From Ligustrum vulgare (Eukaryota; Streptophyta; Magnoliopsida; Lamiales; Oleaceae), in contig OY743169.1 in assembly GCA_963555705.1 (NCBI GenBank), positions 44,566,124-44,630,123 of the forward strand: a stretch of DNA of 64,000 bases. Direction: 5' to 3'. Below the pieces are notes generated by a model that was given only the letters and a program-made list of their open reading frames with translations, made no database searches and had not been told where the DNA came from. Below are positions 33,692 to 46,573 of the stretch, piece after piece (within the stretch, counting starts at the first letter, position 1; each line of letters begins with the position of its first letter). The translations under genes were made by a program, and so were the position numbers.

Positions 33692-34368
33692 TGTTTCGCG
33701 CAGAGGTCACCTCGCTAACAATTACCAAAGGGGGATCAGACGAATGTGTAAGGAACAAACCTCTCGAGACAAAGTCCTAACGAGGGGTGCTATATTTATG
33801 AAGATTACGATGAAGACAAAACACCTCCAAGGGGCGCAAGCACACAAATTACACTAAGAGTTTGACGATAAAAGTAAAGATAAAGGAAATTATATATTCT
33901 CTTGTTGAGATTTGATTGATTGGTCTCTCTATATAACTAAGTTTTTACAATATATACAAATGCACGAACTTCCTTCAACCACTGCCAATATTTGAATCTT
34001 TGGTTCGCCGCCTTGATTTGTAACTTGCATGGATTAATTTTCTTCCTCAACGTTGCATAACCGTTGCCCACGTCCTTGTAACATCCGCTTGCCACGTCAC
34101 TCTAAGTAACTTCCACAATTCGTCATTTCAGCTACCACCTTCGTCAACAACTGGCTATATGATCATAAGACAAGTGTCAAAACCGCTTCTACTTGCTTAG
34201 TCGCCCAACTGCTCCATCGCTCGCCCTGTCACCCAAATATCCTAGATACTGCACAATCGTCCAGTCGTCCAATTTCTTGCCTATAATAAGCCCTTAACAT
34301 TGGGCCTCTTTTGGTTTGGGCCAAGGCTTAGACCTCTTGCATTTTGGGTATTTTTTTGGGCGTCAACA
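33692..34368 (-). repeat. 5' LTR of the Tat element (677 bp)
   Basis: On the minus strand begins TGTTGACGCCCAAAAAAAT at 34368 and ends ...GCGCGAAACA at 33692. Right flank ctcat (34369-34373) is the reverse complement of atgag at 14010-14014, the flank of its partner LTR: the TSD once the inversion is undone. The reconstructed element would be about 8.1 kb. Confidence 0.93.
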
Positions 34369-34373
34369 CTCAT

Positions 34374-34711
34374 ATTATCAATAAAATTCAGATCGATTTA
34401 CAGAATATGATGAGTTTCTAAATTTCTGTCTTCTGAATCATATTTTCTATAAGAAGATATATTATTAAGAAAACTCCTTACACTCTATCCCAAAATATTT
34501 TCCATCAAAGTGTTATGCAGTGAAGGCATGAAGTCAGGTGTGGCTAATAACCTATGAAGGCAGAAGGCCGTTGAAGGTTAAGACAGCAGAATCCTTGTTA
34601 GCCTAAAAGTCACTAACATTAGAAGGAAAATACAAAGGTACGAATAATAGGAAGAGATGTTAGTATTCTTAATATATCTGTCTTTGTGAAATTAGAAGAA
34701 AGAGGAGCTTT
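34374..34711 (+). other. Pararetrovirus leader region
   Basis: AT-rich non-coding sequence between the Tat TSD and the first viral ORF. With the inversion and insertion undone it continues from the candidate promoter segment 14374-14015. A pregenomic RNA leader is the natural reading by position; no primer-binding site was recognised in it. Confidence 0.5.
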
Positions 34712-35480
34712 TTGAAATATTTTGATATCATGGAAGAATTTAGGATTATTAAGTTTAATTATCAAAACAGTCCTTATAATGATAAATATCATAGTATAAT
34801 TGAACCATTATTTATGTATAAACAATTTACTAGACCTAGCAATGAAATAAAAAATTTATATCATGTTTATATGCTATGTTTACTAGTTATTTTTCTTAAA
34901 TTAAATGAATTACTTGAATTAGAATTTACAAAATCAATTATTTACTTCTGGCTTGATAGTGATAATACTGAAATAAATAATGAATTGTATTTAAAACATG
35001 TATTCAGTAGTGATAATGATTATGATCCCATATTAGATTATGATAGTGATGGAAAAGATGAATTTTTCTTTATCAATTTTCAACCATTTGAGATAATAAT
35101 GAATGAAATGAATTATATCATAAAAAACTCAAGTCTCAAAGAGGTCCATATAAAATTAAAAAGAATGTAAAAAATAAAAAAGGAATTGAATATGAAAATG
35201 AAAATGATAAAATAGGATATCAAGAACGACTTTATGCATCACAAAAAATATAAAGAAGTTTTAAAGAAGATATGATAGAAGATTTTTGCTAAAGGCACTG
35301 TTAGATCTATAGTAATACAAGATATTCAAAATATAATTGATAAATTGGAAAAAAGAAAGAAAAACATTTCAAAATATAATATACCATTTGAACCTAATAT
35401 AGATATCATAACTGATATAAATATTATCAATTCTCAGACATTAATTGAATTTGAAAAACTACTTAAAACTTTATAAGTTA
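34712..35480 (+). pseudogene. Pararetrovirus first ORF (unknown function), broken
   Basis: The open frame 34712-35170 (152 codons; the likelier start is the ATG at 34730, MEEFRIIKFNYQ) has the same AT-rich codon style as the RT region. After the stop at 35168 the reading continues through frame changes (KGIEYENENDKIGYQERLY near 35185, then a TVRSIVIQDIQNIIDKLEKRKK-like helical stretch near 35300-35370) to about 35475. I do not recognise a domain; position after the leader suggests the first ORF of the virus. Movement protein and capsid regions are not visible in the window. Confidence 0.5.
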
Positions 35481-35540
35481 TCTGTTTACAAATTTACAGT
35501 TTTAAAATGTCAAGATATAATATTGAATGATTGAATAATC

Positions 35541-35940
35541 TTTTAAGAAAAATATTAGAAAAATGAATGAAATTGTATCTCGTTTAAAAAACATTGATAA
35601 ATCATCTAAAAAATATATTATATACTTTTAGAAAATTATAATCAACTTATAATAAATTATTCTAATATAGTAGATCGTAAAATAGATTTGTATAATAAGA
35701 TTCAAAATAATACATGATAAAACTAGTTTATCATAATGCTTGAATTGACTATTGAAATTATTTGAAAAAAATTAAATAGAATAAAATTGAAATTATTCAA
35801 TTAATGGACAATGACAATATAAATCCAAAAGATATAAAAAGCCTTTGGAAAAGGATAAAATCGTTAAAATCTCAAGCTAAAAATATAAGAAATAGATCAA
35901 ACAAAGAACGAACCTTACAAAATTGTTTGAATACAATTTA
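35541..35940 (+). pseudogene. Pararetrovirus small basic/helical ORF remnant
   Basis: Very AT-rich sequence with a readable end (MDNDNINPKDIKSLWKRIKS near 35801-35860, followed by a Lys/Arg/Asn-rich tail). A basic helix-rich small protein in second place would fit a virion-associated protein, but this is only positional. The viral similarity seems to fade after about 35935. Confidence 0.35.
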
Positions 35941-36290
35941 CTATTTTGTCCTTATTAGGCTATTTGTTCACATATCTATATAACTACCTGTGACAAGAGC
36001 ATAACCATTCAAATTATTTGTCCTGTTTAAACATTAAAATTAAGCATAGTATAAACTCGATGCTCAACTTTCATATTAAAAAAATACCCTTATCATTCTC
36101 TATAAATATAATATTTATATTATAACCTTTACACCCACTATTAAAAAAAAAAAAAAGGCTACATACATGAGATGCCCAGAGGAAGCATAAATTCTAGACG
36201 AGCAGTGTCCCTGATGGGCCTGATCTATTTGTCGAAATAGAAAATTCCTACATGAACCATCAATTAACATATTTATGAAAACTGACCCTT
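35941..36290. other. Intergenic stretch downstream of the protease gene
   Basis: 350 bp between the viral remnant and the stop codon of the ubiquitin-specific protease gene on the minus strand. It should contain that gene's 3' UTR. A poly(T/A) run lies at 36138-36151. No clear poly(A) signal or other gene seen. Confidence 0.5.
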
Positions 36291-39200
36291 TCATCTGAAA
36301 CTACCAGCAAGAAATAACCTTAACCTAAAAGCTCCACCAATCAATGGCCGTGCTTTAGTTCCAATGCTCGACCGATGGTGAGTAGTCGAAGCTCTTTTAC
36401 CTATATTTGGAGATGAATGCATTCTTTTACTTTTCTCATTCACAGTACCTTCACTGCGTGACTCCCTAAAATTCAATGCAGCCATTAACCGCTGACCTCT
36501 GGCACCCGGAATGCTTCTCTTCATGAATGAACAGGCCTGCTTTGTTTCCAGATCATCCAGATCCTTCTCCAATTTTCTCTTGCAAGATATACTATCCACC
36601 AACCTCAGATGGTCCCGTGGAATAGAGTGCTCAGCTTCTGAAAACAAGACAGTGTTGAATGTTAATAATATTCAATCAATGGAACTCCCATAAAACCATG
36701 TTTGAAATTACCTGGTCTGTCTTCTCCATACATCTCTGGACTTGAACATCTCTGAGGTGTTAGAGTAATATTTGGATTATTTCCAACTGCACCAACCTCA
36801 GCATCATGAGAATTAACATCGGATGAATTGTTCGCTACCATTGGCAATGAAGTAGACTCTTTGGGCAAATCACGTATTGTTCTCAACCTATTATCTTTAT
36901 TTTCAATGTTCTCAACTCCTCCATGTTTTTGGTCACTACAAACCTTTGCAAGAGATTCATCATCAATATCAGTGCTTCCATTGACATCATAACCATGATT
37001 ACTTTGCACATGACGAGATGCATGGATGTCTGCATTATCCAATACTGACTTGGGGGAGGTGTTCAATATAGTTGAGTTAATGCCTAGTTTTTGAGGAGCA
37101 ATGAAATTCGAAAACCAGGCAGTGCCCTTTTTTGCATAAAAGAGGATGTATGCCTCCTGTGACAGCACAAACTGTTCATGAACCCAAATGACCTACAAAA
37201 TTTCAGTCAAGCATCAATACCTATCTTTTTATCCAGTGGGTCCATGGATATTAGGGAAAGACAGAAGTTTTCATGATTTGTAAAGCTAAATGTGACGATC
37301 AAAAAAAGAAAGTTAAGTGCTTCTTTGGCAGTGCTTATAAGCTGTGGGTCCTGTGGAATTTATGAATTGTAAGTTATGGGCCTTAAGAAATATGTGGATG
37401 AAAAGCTATTTGGTCAACTTAAACATATTTCAGCTTTGCCATACATGCTTTAAATGTCACCAACAAAACCCTAATTATTATTCAACAACTCCAGATCACA
37501 AAAATGAGATTGTAGACATCACTTCCATTTTTTATGTAGTAATTCAATTAGCAAACCGAAATAAACCCAATACCAATTATATCCATTACCTCTGAATCAT
37601 CAAACTTGCACCACATATCAGGGGATATACGAATGAGGCAATAGTAGTGGCCCGAAGTAGATGTGAATCCAACATGCACCACAACAGCATAAAGTTCATA
37701 CTTGAGTTCTGCCTGCAAAGCATAGAGGGGGAGAATATTCACAAATCTGTTTTCCTCACAACATTAAAAGTAGAATGCTGAACAAATAAATATTCCCTAG
37801 TATTATTCTACGTAACACAATTCACTCAGTATTCCACCAAACCACTAAATAATTTCAACAGAGGTTGAAACAGATTCATATTCAGCAATAATTTATGCTA
37901 TTGATTACTATGTATTAGTGCAGTTTGTTAGTGGAGTACTATAACTATTTAACTACACAGCATTATGGTACAGGCTGGATAGGCAAATTGAGGCGCCTTT
38001 TTAAGTGCTAAGCGAGATTTATGCCTCAACTAACCGAGGCGTAACCTTCAAGGCACATGCCTCATTAAATAAGAGGCGTACGCCACATGAATACCTAGTA
38101 GCCCCCCACTTTTTAAAGCCCAAAAACTCACATTCATCGACATGCTTTGGAAATTAATTTTATACCTAATCTACACAGGTAATCTAAAAAGATCTTTAAA
38201 ATACTAAAACATAAATTAATTATTTGATTAGCTATAAATTAAAGTAAACAAATCAAACTAATCCTAAAACAAACGGGAAAAAGAAAAATGTTATAGATAA
38301 AAAACCGATCATATACTCCAGCTCGAAGGTGACCCTCTCTGGTGAAGACGACCACTTTGACAGAAATCGGTGACTTGTAAGGTTATTGCATGTTTATTTT
38401 TATATATTTTTACTTTTTACTGAATTTTTGGTTCACTGTTAGGCTTACGCCTCACCTCGCCTCACGAAGGAAAACGATATTCCCGTCTTTTTAAACCATG
38501 CCCAACATCAAGTATTTTACAACAAAATTCATGTCTAGTGAACCTCAATGCCATCAGAGACAACATATAAAGCATTTCACATAATAAGAGAACGAAAGTA
38601 GTAATGGAAACTCACATCATTTGTTTTGTCACCACAAGTGAAAGGAAGCAAATCCAACTCTAATGGAAATGCTACATGCTTGTCAATCTTCTTAACATAA
38701 CAACCATCATTTTTGAATCTCTTCAAGTGAAATGCAGCTATTGAAGGGGCATGGTCTAACACAAGTTGTTTCTCTACTGATACTTGCTCCTTACACTCTT
38801 CACATGTAAACTTAGTATCTGGATCTTCAATTTTTTCAACCTTTGTGAAGGATTGTAAAGCTATTAACAGTGTGTCAGCATCCTCAATCTCCAAACTCAA
38901 GTCGATTGAAGGCTCATAAGTATCAGAACAGTGACCACAGTTGCAACACTTCAGCTGCAATCTCAAAGCCCAATAAGTAAAATGATCATATAATTTAATG
39001 CACAATAAATATTTAGACACGTGCCCATGCATAAAAAAAGTTGTTTTAAGAGTGAATCAAAATTTAGGTGGTACACAGAAAAATTTTGAACTCATACTTT
39101 GCTCACAAGACGACCACCAAAAACCTGCTTCACAAAGTTGTCGTTCTGTGAAGACATTCCTTCTTTTGGCTTCAAATTTTCTGAACTTTCAAGTCTATCC

Positions 39201-40636
39201 AAAAAGCACTGTAGAAATTCATGAGCATCTTCCTGTTGAAACCTTCGGAAACTTGACGAAAAATCTAATCAGAGTTGAGGAATCATAAAGCAACCTCATC
39301 TGGCATAATAAGATCCCCACAACAAAATATCATTTATAATACTGATATAACAGGACAACCTTTTCCACTTCAATCTCAATCAGTAGACAATACGCATCCT
39401 ATTGATCTAAAATGAGAAAAATAAATCTTGATAACTCAAAAACAATCAAAACAAAATGCCTCTTAAAAACACTAAATGGTGACATTTTACAAAAAATAAC
39501 AATAAAAAGCACATTATCTATGATTATGCCACCGGGAAAATTATAGTGTATAATTGATAGAAAAGCGAAAGAGGATACAGCTCAAATTGTTGACAAGCTT
39601 CCAAGGGGTGACAACTCTGCCAGCAGAAATCAATGAAAGTTCAACAAGCTCACGCAGATCACAGACCACACAGAACCCTTTACCGTTAACTACAATTCAT
39701 TATCACAGGAGTTTATTAACCAAATTCCAAACATGAATATGAATATCCAACTCAGGATTCTTAAATATATTCTCAAAACAAAATTTAGCCTAATCGTACT
39801 TTTTTGGATTTCATCAAACCAAATGGACGAACAGGCACACAGACAGACAAAACTGACAATTCAAATAAGAGCACAATGTAGATCTTACATTGACAAGTTG
39901 TTGAATGGGGAGAGTAAAAAAGGCCTTGAAGAAGTGGCACTGTGTGTATAAAGCATTGTAACACTGCATTAATAAAGCACGTGTTGCCCAAATTTACAAA
40001 CCCTCCTCCCTGCAAATTTTCACTCTTAGATAATTAAATGTCAATTAAAAAGAAAGGCAAAAGGCAGTAATAAGTAATAACTAGAGTTACACAGGCAGAC
40101 AAGATATTGAGGGGGAAAAAATTACCGTAGCACAAACAAACTGGTGTATCAAAGCCCAAAATGTCAAAATTCAACAACATAACTATAATGACCAAGATTT
40201 AAAAATAAAAATAAAAAAAATTTGAAAAGTTTACCACTATAACAAGCTTGACATCTTCCAATAGCATAGGCAAAACAGATGGATTGGATTCAATTTCCAC
40301 TGGTGTTTTCTGTGGAGGCCCTTCACCACAGTCTGAGGCCAAGGGTTTACTATGCAAACCCAAAGGTTCTCCGTCAAAATCAATATTTTCCGAGCATGGC
40401 CCGGCCATCGGTGACCAATTCGAGTGTCCATCGTCTCTAATTTCACTCCCTTTCTCCTCGTTCTCTTCATCGGTATATAAAACCGCGCCTATTACGTCAG
40501 AATCATCCTGCAATGCTTCAGTGCCCAACGTCGACGAATTTTCGTCTTTGGAGTAAGAAGCCAGAGTTTGCCCATCTAGGATTTTGGAGGAGTCATGAGA
40601 ATTTGGAGGTGGAATTTTAGGTGAATCATTTTCCAT
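36291..40636 (-). CDS. Ubiquitin-specific protease (UBP/USP family), 8 exons, 696 aa
   Basis: A cysteine protease that removes ubiquitin from proteins. Exons on the minus strand, from GT-AG boundaries and continuous frame: 40636-40235, 40009-39889, 39689-39579, 39264-39098, 38954-38616, 37712-37590, 37192-36712, 36637-36291 (2091 bp in total). Residues 1-134 are acidic and low complexity. The USP domain spans about 135-435: Cys box GFVNLGNTCFINAVLQC (Cys145), RRFQQEDAHEFLQC, zinc ribbon CCNCGHC (270-276) with CEEC (318-321), and His box TSTSGHYYC (His402) with Asp418/419. Residues 436-696 are a Ser/Asn-rich, finally basic tail. All catalytic residues are present and no frame break was found. 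Closest remembered plant members are the UBP20/UBP21 type, not certain. It is the only intact cellular gene here. Confidence 0.93.
37975..38510. repeat. Possible small transposon remnant in intron 5 of the protease gene
   Basis: The longest intron (37713-38615) holds a block with gaggcgcc...gcctca/gaggcgtaa motifs near 37988-38075 and ttaggcttacgcctcacctcgcctcacg near 38440-38467, in inverted relation at its two sides. Such ggcg-rich ends on an AT-rich body resemble a non-autonomous DNA element, but I found no TSD. Confidence 0.3.
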
Positions 40637-41484
40637 TGCAATTTGGATAACAAAATGGGGGAAAAAATAGAAACGAATAGTGTTGAAAGTTGAATTAGGG
40701 TTTTGGAAGGCTCGTGAAGGGAAAATTGGGTGTGGTTTATCGGGAGGGAATGTGAATTTAAGAGTGGAGGGAATGGAAAAATAGTTGTCCGTTTAAAGAG
40801 AGGGAAATGAGTTTTGGGAAAGTTTTAAAAGCGAGGAGAGATTTCGAATAGCATTACAACTAGAATTCTATTACAACTAGATTACAATTACTACTAGGCT
40901 TCCATTACAACTAGGCTTCCGTACTTTAATAAAAATACACACTAATATCTAATTGAAATTCTAAGGCTATGAGGCCTCTATAGGTAAAAGCATCTTTTTT
41001 TTTTAATAAATCAATTTATAAATTACATAATTTGAATTAATTTTTCAAATTATATTTAAACATGCACATTTTTCTCTACTTTTCAACCATACATTACTGA
41101 AAGAATACAATAAATTTAAGTAAATAATTATTTTGATTACACTTCCTAGATTATATGGGACAATATATTTTGCACCTATTTTGATTTCAATAAAAATCAT
41201 ATTGTTAGTTGGATAAAATTATTTTATTTAGAAAACTGTGGGTAGGAAATGAATTTTAAAGATTAGAGCTCAAGCAGTCGCATAATTTCTTTTCTAATAA
41301 ATTGGGTTGATCGAGCTAGATATCATGGATCTTTAATGAATACGTGGTTATAAAGTTTTTTATCTTATAAAATACGTAATTAAAATTGATTATTAACTTT
41401 GATTTAAGTTTTTAAATTGAATCAAACAAGGGCTATCCTATATATTAAATTTTTAAAAAAAATGTAAATCTATATCTATATCTA
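40637..41484. promoter_or_regulatory. Upstream region of the protease gene
   Basis: Contains the presumed promoter and 5' UTR (minus-strand gene). Short direct repeats of attacaactag(g/a) occur at 40870-40920. The rest, to the Helitron end at 41485, is AT-rich with no ORF recognised. No TATA box could be assigned confidently. Confidence 0.4.
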
Positions 41485-41910
41485 TCTATATATTATTAAA
41501 GCAACTGAAAATTCTGGCAAATTAATTTTGACAAAAATCTTAGTTGTCAACAAATTCCCTAATTTAAGAATCCTTTTTTTTTGTGTAAAATGTTTCCTCT
41601 TACCCGCATGCAGTTGTAAACGGTTGAACTAATAATGCAGTGGTTGTCATACTTGGCAGTTAGTTCCAGATATTCAAGTTCATAACCTCCTGGCAGTTTA
41701 TTAGCCACCACAATTAGACTCAATTCACATATTCATCAATAGCAAACACTTTTCTAGGTTCAAAAGTTCATTAAAAATATTTTCTCTTTAACTTCTGAAC
41801 AACATTTCTTGCAAGTTTTCAAGTTTTTGAATCTGTTATTCATATAAAAAAAAGGAAAAAAATAATTAGTGCATAGTTCTTCATAGGTACCAAAAACAAT
41901 CACATTTTGC

Positions 41911-42330
41911 ACAACCTGTTCTACCGGAAAGCTTTGCGTTTCCCTCCACCCCTGCCATCGCCCCCTCCGTCCCGCAGCCACCATTCCATTACCAAACTCC
42001 CATCAATACCCTTCGACATTTCGCATGCACACCGCAGGAGCAAACAAATCTGCAGCCTCCACACCCAAAACAAAATTCACCGTTGCATCCACACCAAACG
42101 CCGTCGCAGTAGGTAGAACAGGAGGAGAAGGCACCATCGTCACCATTAGAACCCTTAAATCCTCCTCACTCAGAGCCCCCTCATTCGTTAGAAAATCTTC
42201 CAAAGTCGTTGCCGGCTCCCCACAGCCATTTCCACCTCCAATAACAATATCCCTCTACACATCATCCACCGACCTATTCCCATCCCCATCTCCACCCCCA
42301 CTGTCATTTCTCTTTCCTGCACCATCATCA
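41911..42330 (-). pseudogene. Group A bZIP transcription factor fragment (GBF4-like)
   Basis: The minus strand reads RSVDDV, then a stop (42257-42255) where family members have Trp, then RDIVIGGG, a gap, and EPATTLEDFLTNEGALSEED. This matches the conserved N-terminal phosphorylation-site blocks of ABI5/ABF/GBF4-type bZIP proteins. It ends with RRGR...PVEQVVQ near 41911, the run-up to the basic DNA-binding region, after which similarity stops: no basic region or leucine zipper. A second stop lies near 42000. Such factors bind G-box/ABRE sites in abscisic acid responses, but this fragment cannot. Its position inside Helitron ends suggests gene capture. The plus-strand ORF 42025-42393 is its shadow. 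Confidence 0.7.
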
Positions 42331-42399
42331 CCACCGTCCATAATGACTCCAACACTTTTATTCTCTACGACAAATGAGTCGGGATTAAAATAAATATTC

Positions 42400-43191
42400 T
42401 TCAAAATTCCTCCATGCTCATAGACCTAAAATTTCGATTCTGACCAGTAATTGGAAGTAAAAAATAAGGCGGAGATTTGACATGGCAGATCCGGATTGGG
42501 TGGTGATGTTGACGTCATCACCTTTGACGAACCCCGACTTCGAAGCAGAGCAGCGTGACAACGTCGGATGAACATGAGCAGCGTCGGAGTTGGAGCAGTG
42601 TCGAAGAATGGACCAAGTTGGAGAAGCAGCCTCGATCTCTCACTAAATTTTTTTTCTATACCATTTATGTTTAGCGCTGCTAGGCTGAAAGCCTTCTCTC
42701 CATTTTCTGTGAGTAGCGGCGATGATGTGCATATGAGGATTAGGGTTAAGGTGTGTGTTTGGTAGGTGGAAGGAATGGGCTTGAACCTGAATTTTTGAAT
42801 TTTTGTTGTAATATTTTGCTGTCATCATACAAATTCAAAGTCAATACAATTATAAAGTAATTAATTGTCGATTATATTTTTTATTTATTCTGCTATTTTG
42901 TTTGATAGTTCAATTCTCATTTTGATACAATAAAAATATAATTTATTGTTTGTTGTATATTACATTAAAATAAAAATAAAAATAAAAATAAAATTTTTTT
43001 TAGAAAAAATAAAATACCATTGGAATCGTTGTCACAATTCCTTTTTTGGCAATGCTTTGCACAAAGTCGCCGTACCACATCCAAGAACCGTCATGTAGAA
43101 AATTTAACATCACCTTTCAGAAATATTTTTATTTGTGATTATCCAATTCACAAATTCAAGAACCAAGCAAGGTATAGAATGTTGGTGTTGA
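42400..43191. other. Helitron interior without recognised gene
   Basis: GC-balanced sequence to 42765, possibly further captured genic DNA, then AT-rich DNA with an aaaat-type repeat (42967-42992). No domain recognised on either strand. Confidence 0.4.
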
Positions 43192-43596
43192 GGTTTTGTA
43201 ACGCCCTGAATTCCCGCGGAGTCCGGGACGCCACTTCATCTTTTAAATCAATTTATTGCAGAAAATAATTTAAATTCAAAGCATCACATTCATCATTTGA
43301 AAACCTTAGCGAAAACTTAATTAATTGGAATATAGAACAATTCATAAACTTGTGTCTCAATTATTTAAATGAAATTAACGATAAATAATTTAACGAGTAA
43401 CATTCATAAAATTGGTCTAATAACATAATCATTTATTTAATTTTGCCAACGTTGCCCATTCATTCGCCGCCATTTCCGAGATCTGCAAAAGCTGTTAAAA
43501 ATGGAATGAGCATTTCGAAAGAAATACTCAGCAGACTCATCGCCAATAATTAATTTATAGAATAATTTAACATGTAATTATGCAATCATACAGTGA

Positions 43597-43638
<42 letters not shown>

Positions 43639-43639
43639 A
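43597..43639. repeat. (ATC)n microsatellite
   Basis: About 14 tandem ATC/CAT units inside the outer LTR; a short version (gatgatgatgatg) stands at the equivalent place in the LTR at 14462-16985 (near 16565). Confidence 0.97.
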
Positions 43640-43857
43640 GGCTATTTTAATAAAATCAAAGGCTCTTTAAAAAATCATAGGGTGTGGGTAGTCTCGTCTC
43701 ATGCATTTAAGCAAGTAAGTTATGCATAACATCATTTCTCATTCTTATCTCATAAGAAATATTCTCGTCTCATGCATCAAAGCATATAATTCACGTAAAT
43801 TTCACATAAGGCATGTAAATTATAATTTAAACTAATTAGTGGAGACGAGTCTACCTC

Positions 43858-46498
43858 TGTAACGCCCCGAATTCCGAGGAGCGCGGGAACGTCACTTTTC
43901 TAAATTCTTAAATAAACTTTGTTGCGGAAAATAAATTAAATATTAAATATCGCATTTATTGGATATAAGTTTAGCGATAATAACATAATTCTTACAAACT
44001 TAATAAAAATGAGAATTCTTGATAAATTAAAATGATTGTTTCGAAAATTCACGACTTTCAAAATAATATCAAATTATATCCTTCGCCATTGCCCATCACT
44101 CGCCACCGTCGTCGAAATCTGCAAAATTGTTAAAACCACGGGGTGAGCATTTCAAAATGAAATACTCAGTAGACTCATCGCCAGTAATTAATCTATAAGA
44201 TAATTGAACACGTAATCATGCAAATAATGTAGTGACATTCTTTTCTTATTCATAGGCATCACATAGTGAACGCAAATGAACACATTCTTTTCTTTTCTTG
44301 GCTAGCAGATAAGTTATGCCCAGCATAACATAAATTATTTATTTCAAAAGAGATATTCTTTTCTCATGCAATTAAGTATAAAATCACACAAATCCACATA
44401 ACACATGCAATTATAATATAAATCAATTAGTGGGGGGGAGTCTACCTTAAATCCGACGAGTGCAAAGTTGAGCGGGAAATGACTTATCCTTTAAATCTCC
44501 TTACGCCTCATCTAGCCAATAAGTTAAATTAGTCTTTAGAAATTTATAGTTTAAAAAAATGATAAATTACAATTTGAGGATTGAAATTGATGATTTGAAA
44601 GTTGATGGACTAAATTGAGTACTTTTGAAAGTTGAGGGACTAAGATAAATATTTTTGAAAGTTGAGTTGAAACTCAAAACGAATGTTAAACTATAGGGCT
44701 GAAATAATATATTTTAAAAATGAAGTGGTTGATTGAAAACCATTTAAGGGCTGACATGACTAATTTTTAAAAACACAGGGACTGATTTAAAAGAGTTTAA
44801 TACTTAGGGGACTAAAATGTAAATTTATAAAATCAATATATAATACCTATAATATATCATCAGATCTTCAATTTCTCTCTCTCTCTCAACCTAGGCGACG
44901 CAGCGGCTGACCCGCGATTCACGTCGTCAGGCGGTCGACCCGGCGGTGATACCGCCGTCGAAGGGCGGTGGTGTATAGGTGAGTGTGTGTGTAAAAATAA
45001 TGAAGTTTGGAGTCTGATTTTGGGCTGCAAGATCGCGGTTTATGGGCTGTGAGGTCGTGATTTTGGAGTTTTCACCGGCGAACATCCGGCCAGAAATGGG
45101 TCTACGGTAGAGGTAAGTTTCTGGGCTAACTTAGTTCTTTGGTTTTGAGAGGTTTTTGGTCGAGATTGGGTGCGAAGCCGAGAGTAACCCGAGGCTGGGT
45201 TCAGGTGTTTTAGGGAGGTTACGATTCCGGCGATAAAGGTAAATGATTGGGCTTCTTGATTTACTTCTGAGTTTGTTTTGTATTTTCTTGGAGATGGGCA
45301 GTGTGGATTGATATGGTGGTGCAGTGACTGTATGAGGTTGGTGGGCGGAGATGGAGATGGAGGTGGGGGTGGTGATGATGATGATGATTGATGTTGAAGA
45401 TGGAGGTGAGTTGGAGGAGGTTGTGGCCGTGTGTGATGGTGATGGTGGTTTGGGTTCTCAACGGTGATGGAGGCAGAGTGGTGTGGTTGGTCAGTGGTGA
45501 TTGAGGTGGTGTTGGCCGTGAATGGAGGTGCTGCAGGTGGTAGCGTTGATTGGTATTGGCTTGATGACGAAAATGGGTGTGCAGTGGAGGTGTGGTCGGT
45601 TTAGTGCAGTGGCTGGTGGTGATGCTGAGGCAACGTGGTGATTGGATTTTGAGATTGTGGAAGTTTGTGTGCAGCAGTTGACAGGGTCGAGAGCTTACCA
45701 AGAGGTTGGAGCTTGGTGTGGTTTCTCGGTTGTGTGAGGATTGAAAGAAAATAAACTTAGGTTGTCTGATTAATTTTGGTAGGTTGAGGGAGTCTTGTTG
45801 ATTGAGGGTGAAGTGTAGGAAATGCTGATTAGTTGAAATGCAGGATTGAGGATGGATTGCAGGCATTTGCCATTTCTATTAGGGAAAAGAGGGAGAGAAT
45901 CAGGGAGTTTGAATTATGAAGATGGAAGATTGCTTTGTTGAAGTTGGTAACATGCTGATTGAGGATGGATTGCAGGAACTGAAATCACTGAATGCAGAAT
46001 TGAGGGAGAGATTTGATAATTGGCAGTGCAGGTTGGTGGATGTGATCAAAACGTGTGTGAATTTGAAATAGGAACATGGGAGATTTAGGGGAAAGAGGGT
46101 GAGGATCAGGGAGTGTGAAAAAGGGAGTGTGAAAAATGGAAATGGGAGGTGGAATTATTGGAAATGTGGGGGAAATGGATCTTTACTAATTGGGATTGTG
46201 CTAAAAACTATGTTTGGGAATTAAAGTAATTTAAATTGGACAAGGTTAAAAAAAATGTGGGAATACATGAATTGGGACTTTAAAATCATTAAAATTTGAA
46301 TTAATATACATAAATAATGAAATAATGAAAATAAGATACTTTCATAAAAATTGAAATTGAACTACGATAAATTTAAATAATTTAAATTTTAACTTAAATT
46401 GGTTAGACGAAATTGTGTTTAAAATAAATAGGTAAAGTCGTAGCGATACGTTTTTAAATAATATTTAAATAAGTCACAGAAAATTCTTGGTCGCTACA
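43858..46498 (-). mobile_element. Nested solo LTR (LTR-B family), TSD acctc
   Basis: TGTAACGCCCCGAATTCC to ...TTCTTGGTCGCTACA, 2641 bp, flanked by acctc at 43853-43857 and 46499-46503. Closest in sequence to the solo LTR 1785-4201. It was inserted into another member of its own LTR family; joining the flanks restores the outer LTR (…gtctacctc|aaatcacgag). Confidence 0.94.
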
Positions 46499-46573
46499 AC
46501 CTCAAATCACGAGTTTGACAGTTGAGCAAGAAAATCACGTCAATCTTCTAAATCACCAAATGTATCGCCTAGC

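Noticed and set aside
38998..39288. Plus-strand ORFs over the protease gene (also 40248-40556, 36511-36693)
   Set aside because: They are shadows of exons and introns whose minus-strand translation has the conserved USP motifs.
42025..42393. 122-codon plus-strand ORF
   Set aside because: It is the complement of the bZIP fragment, whose protein similarity lies on the minus strand.
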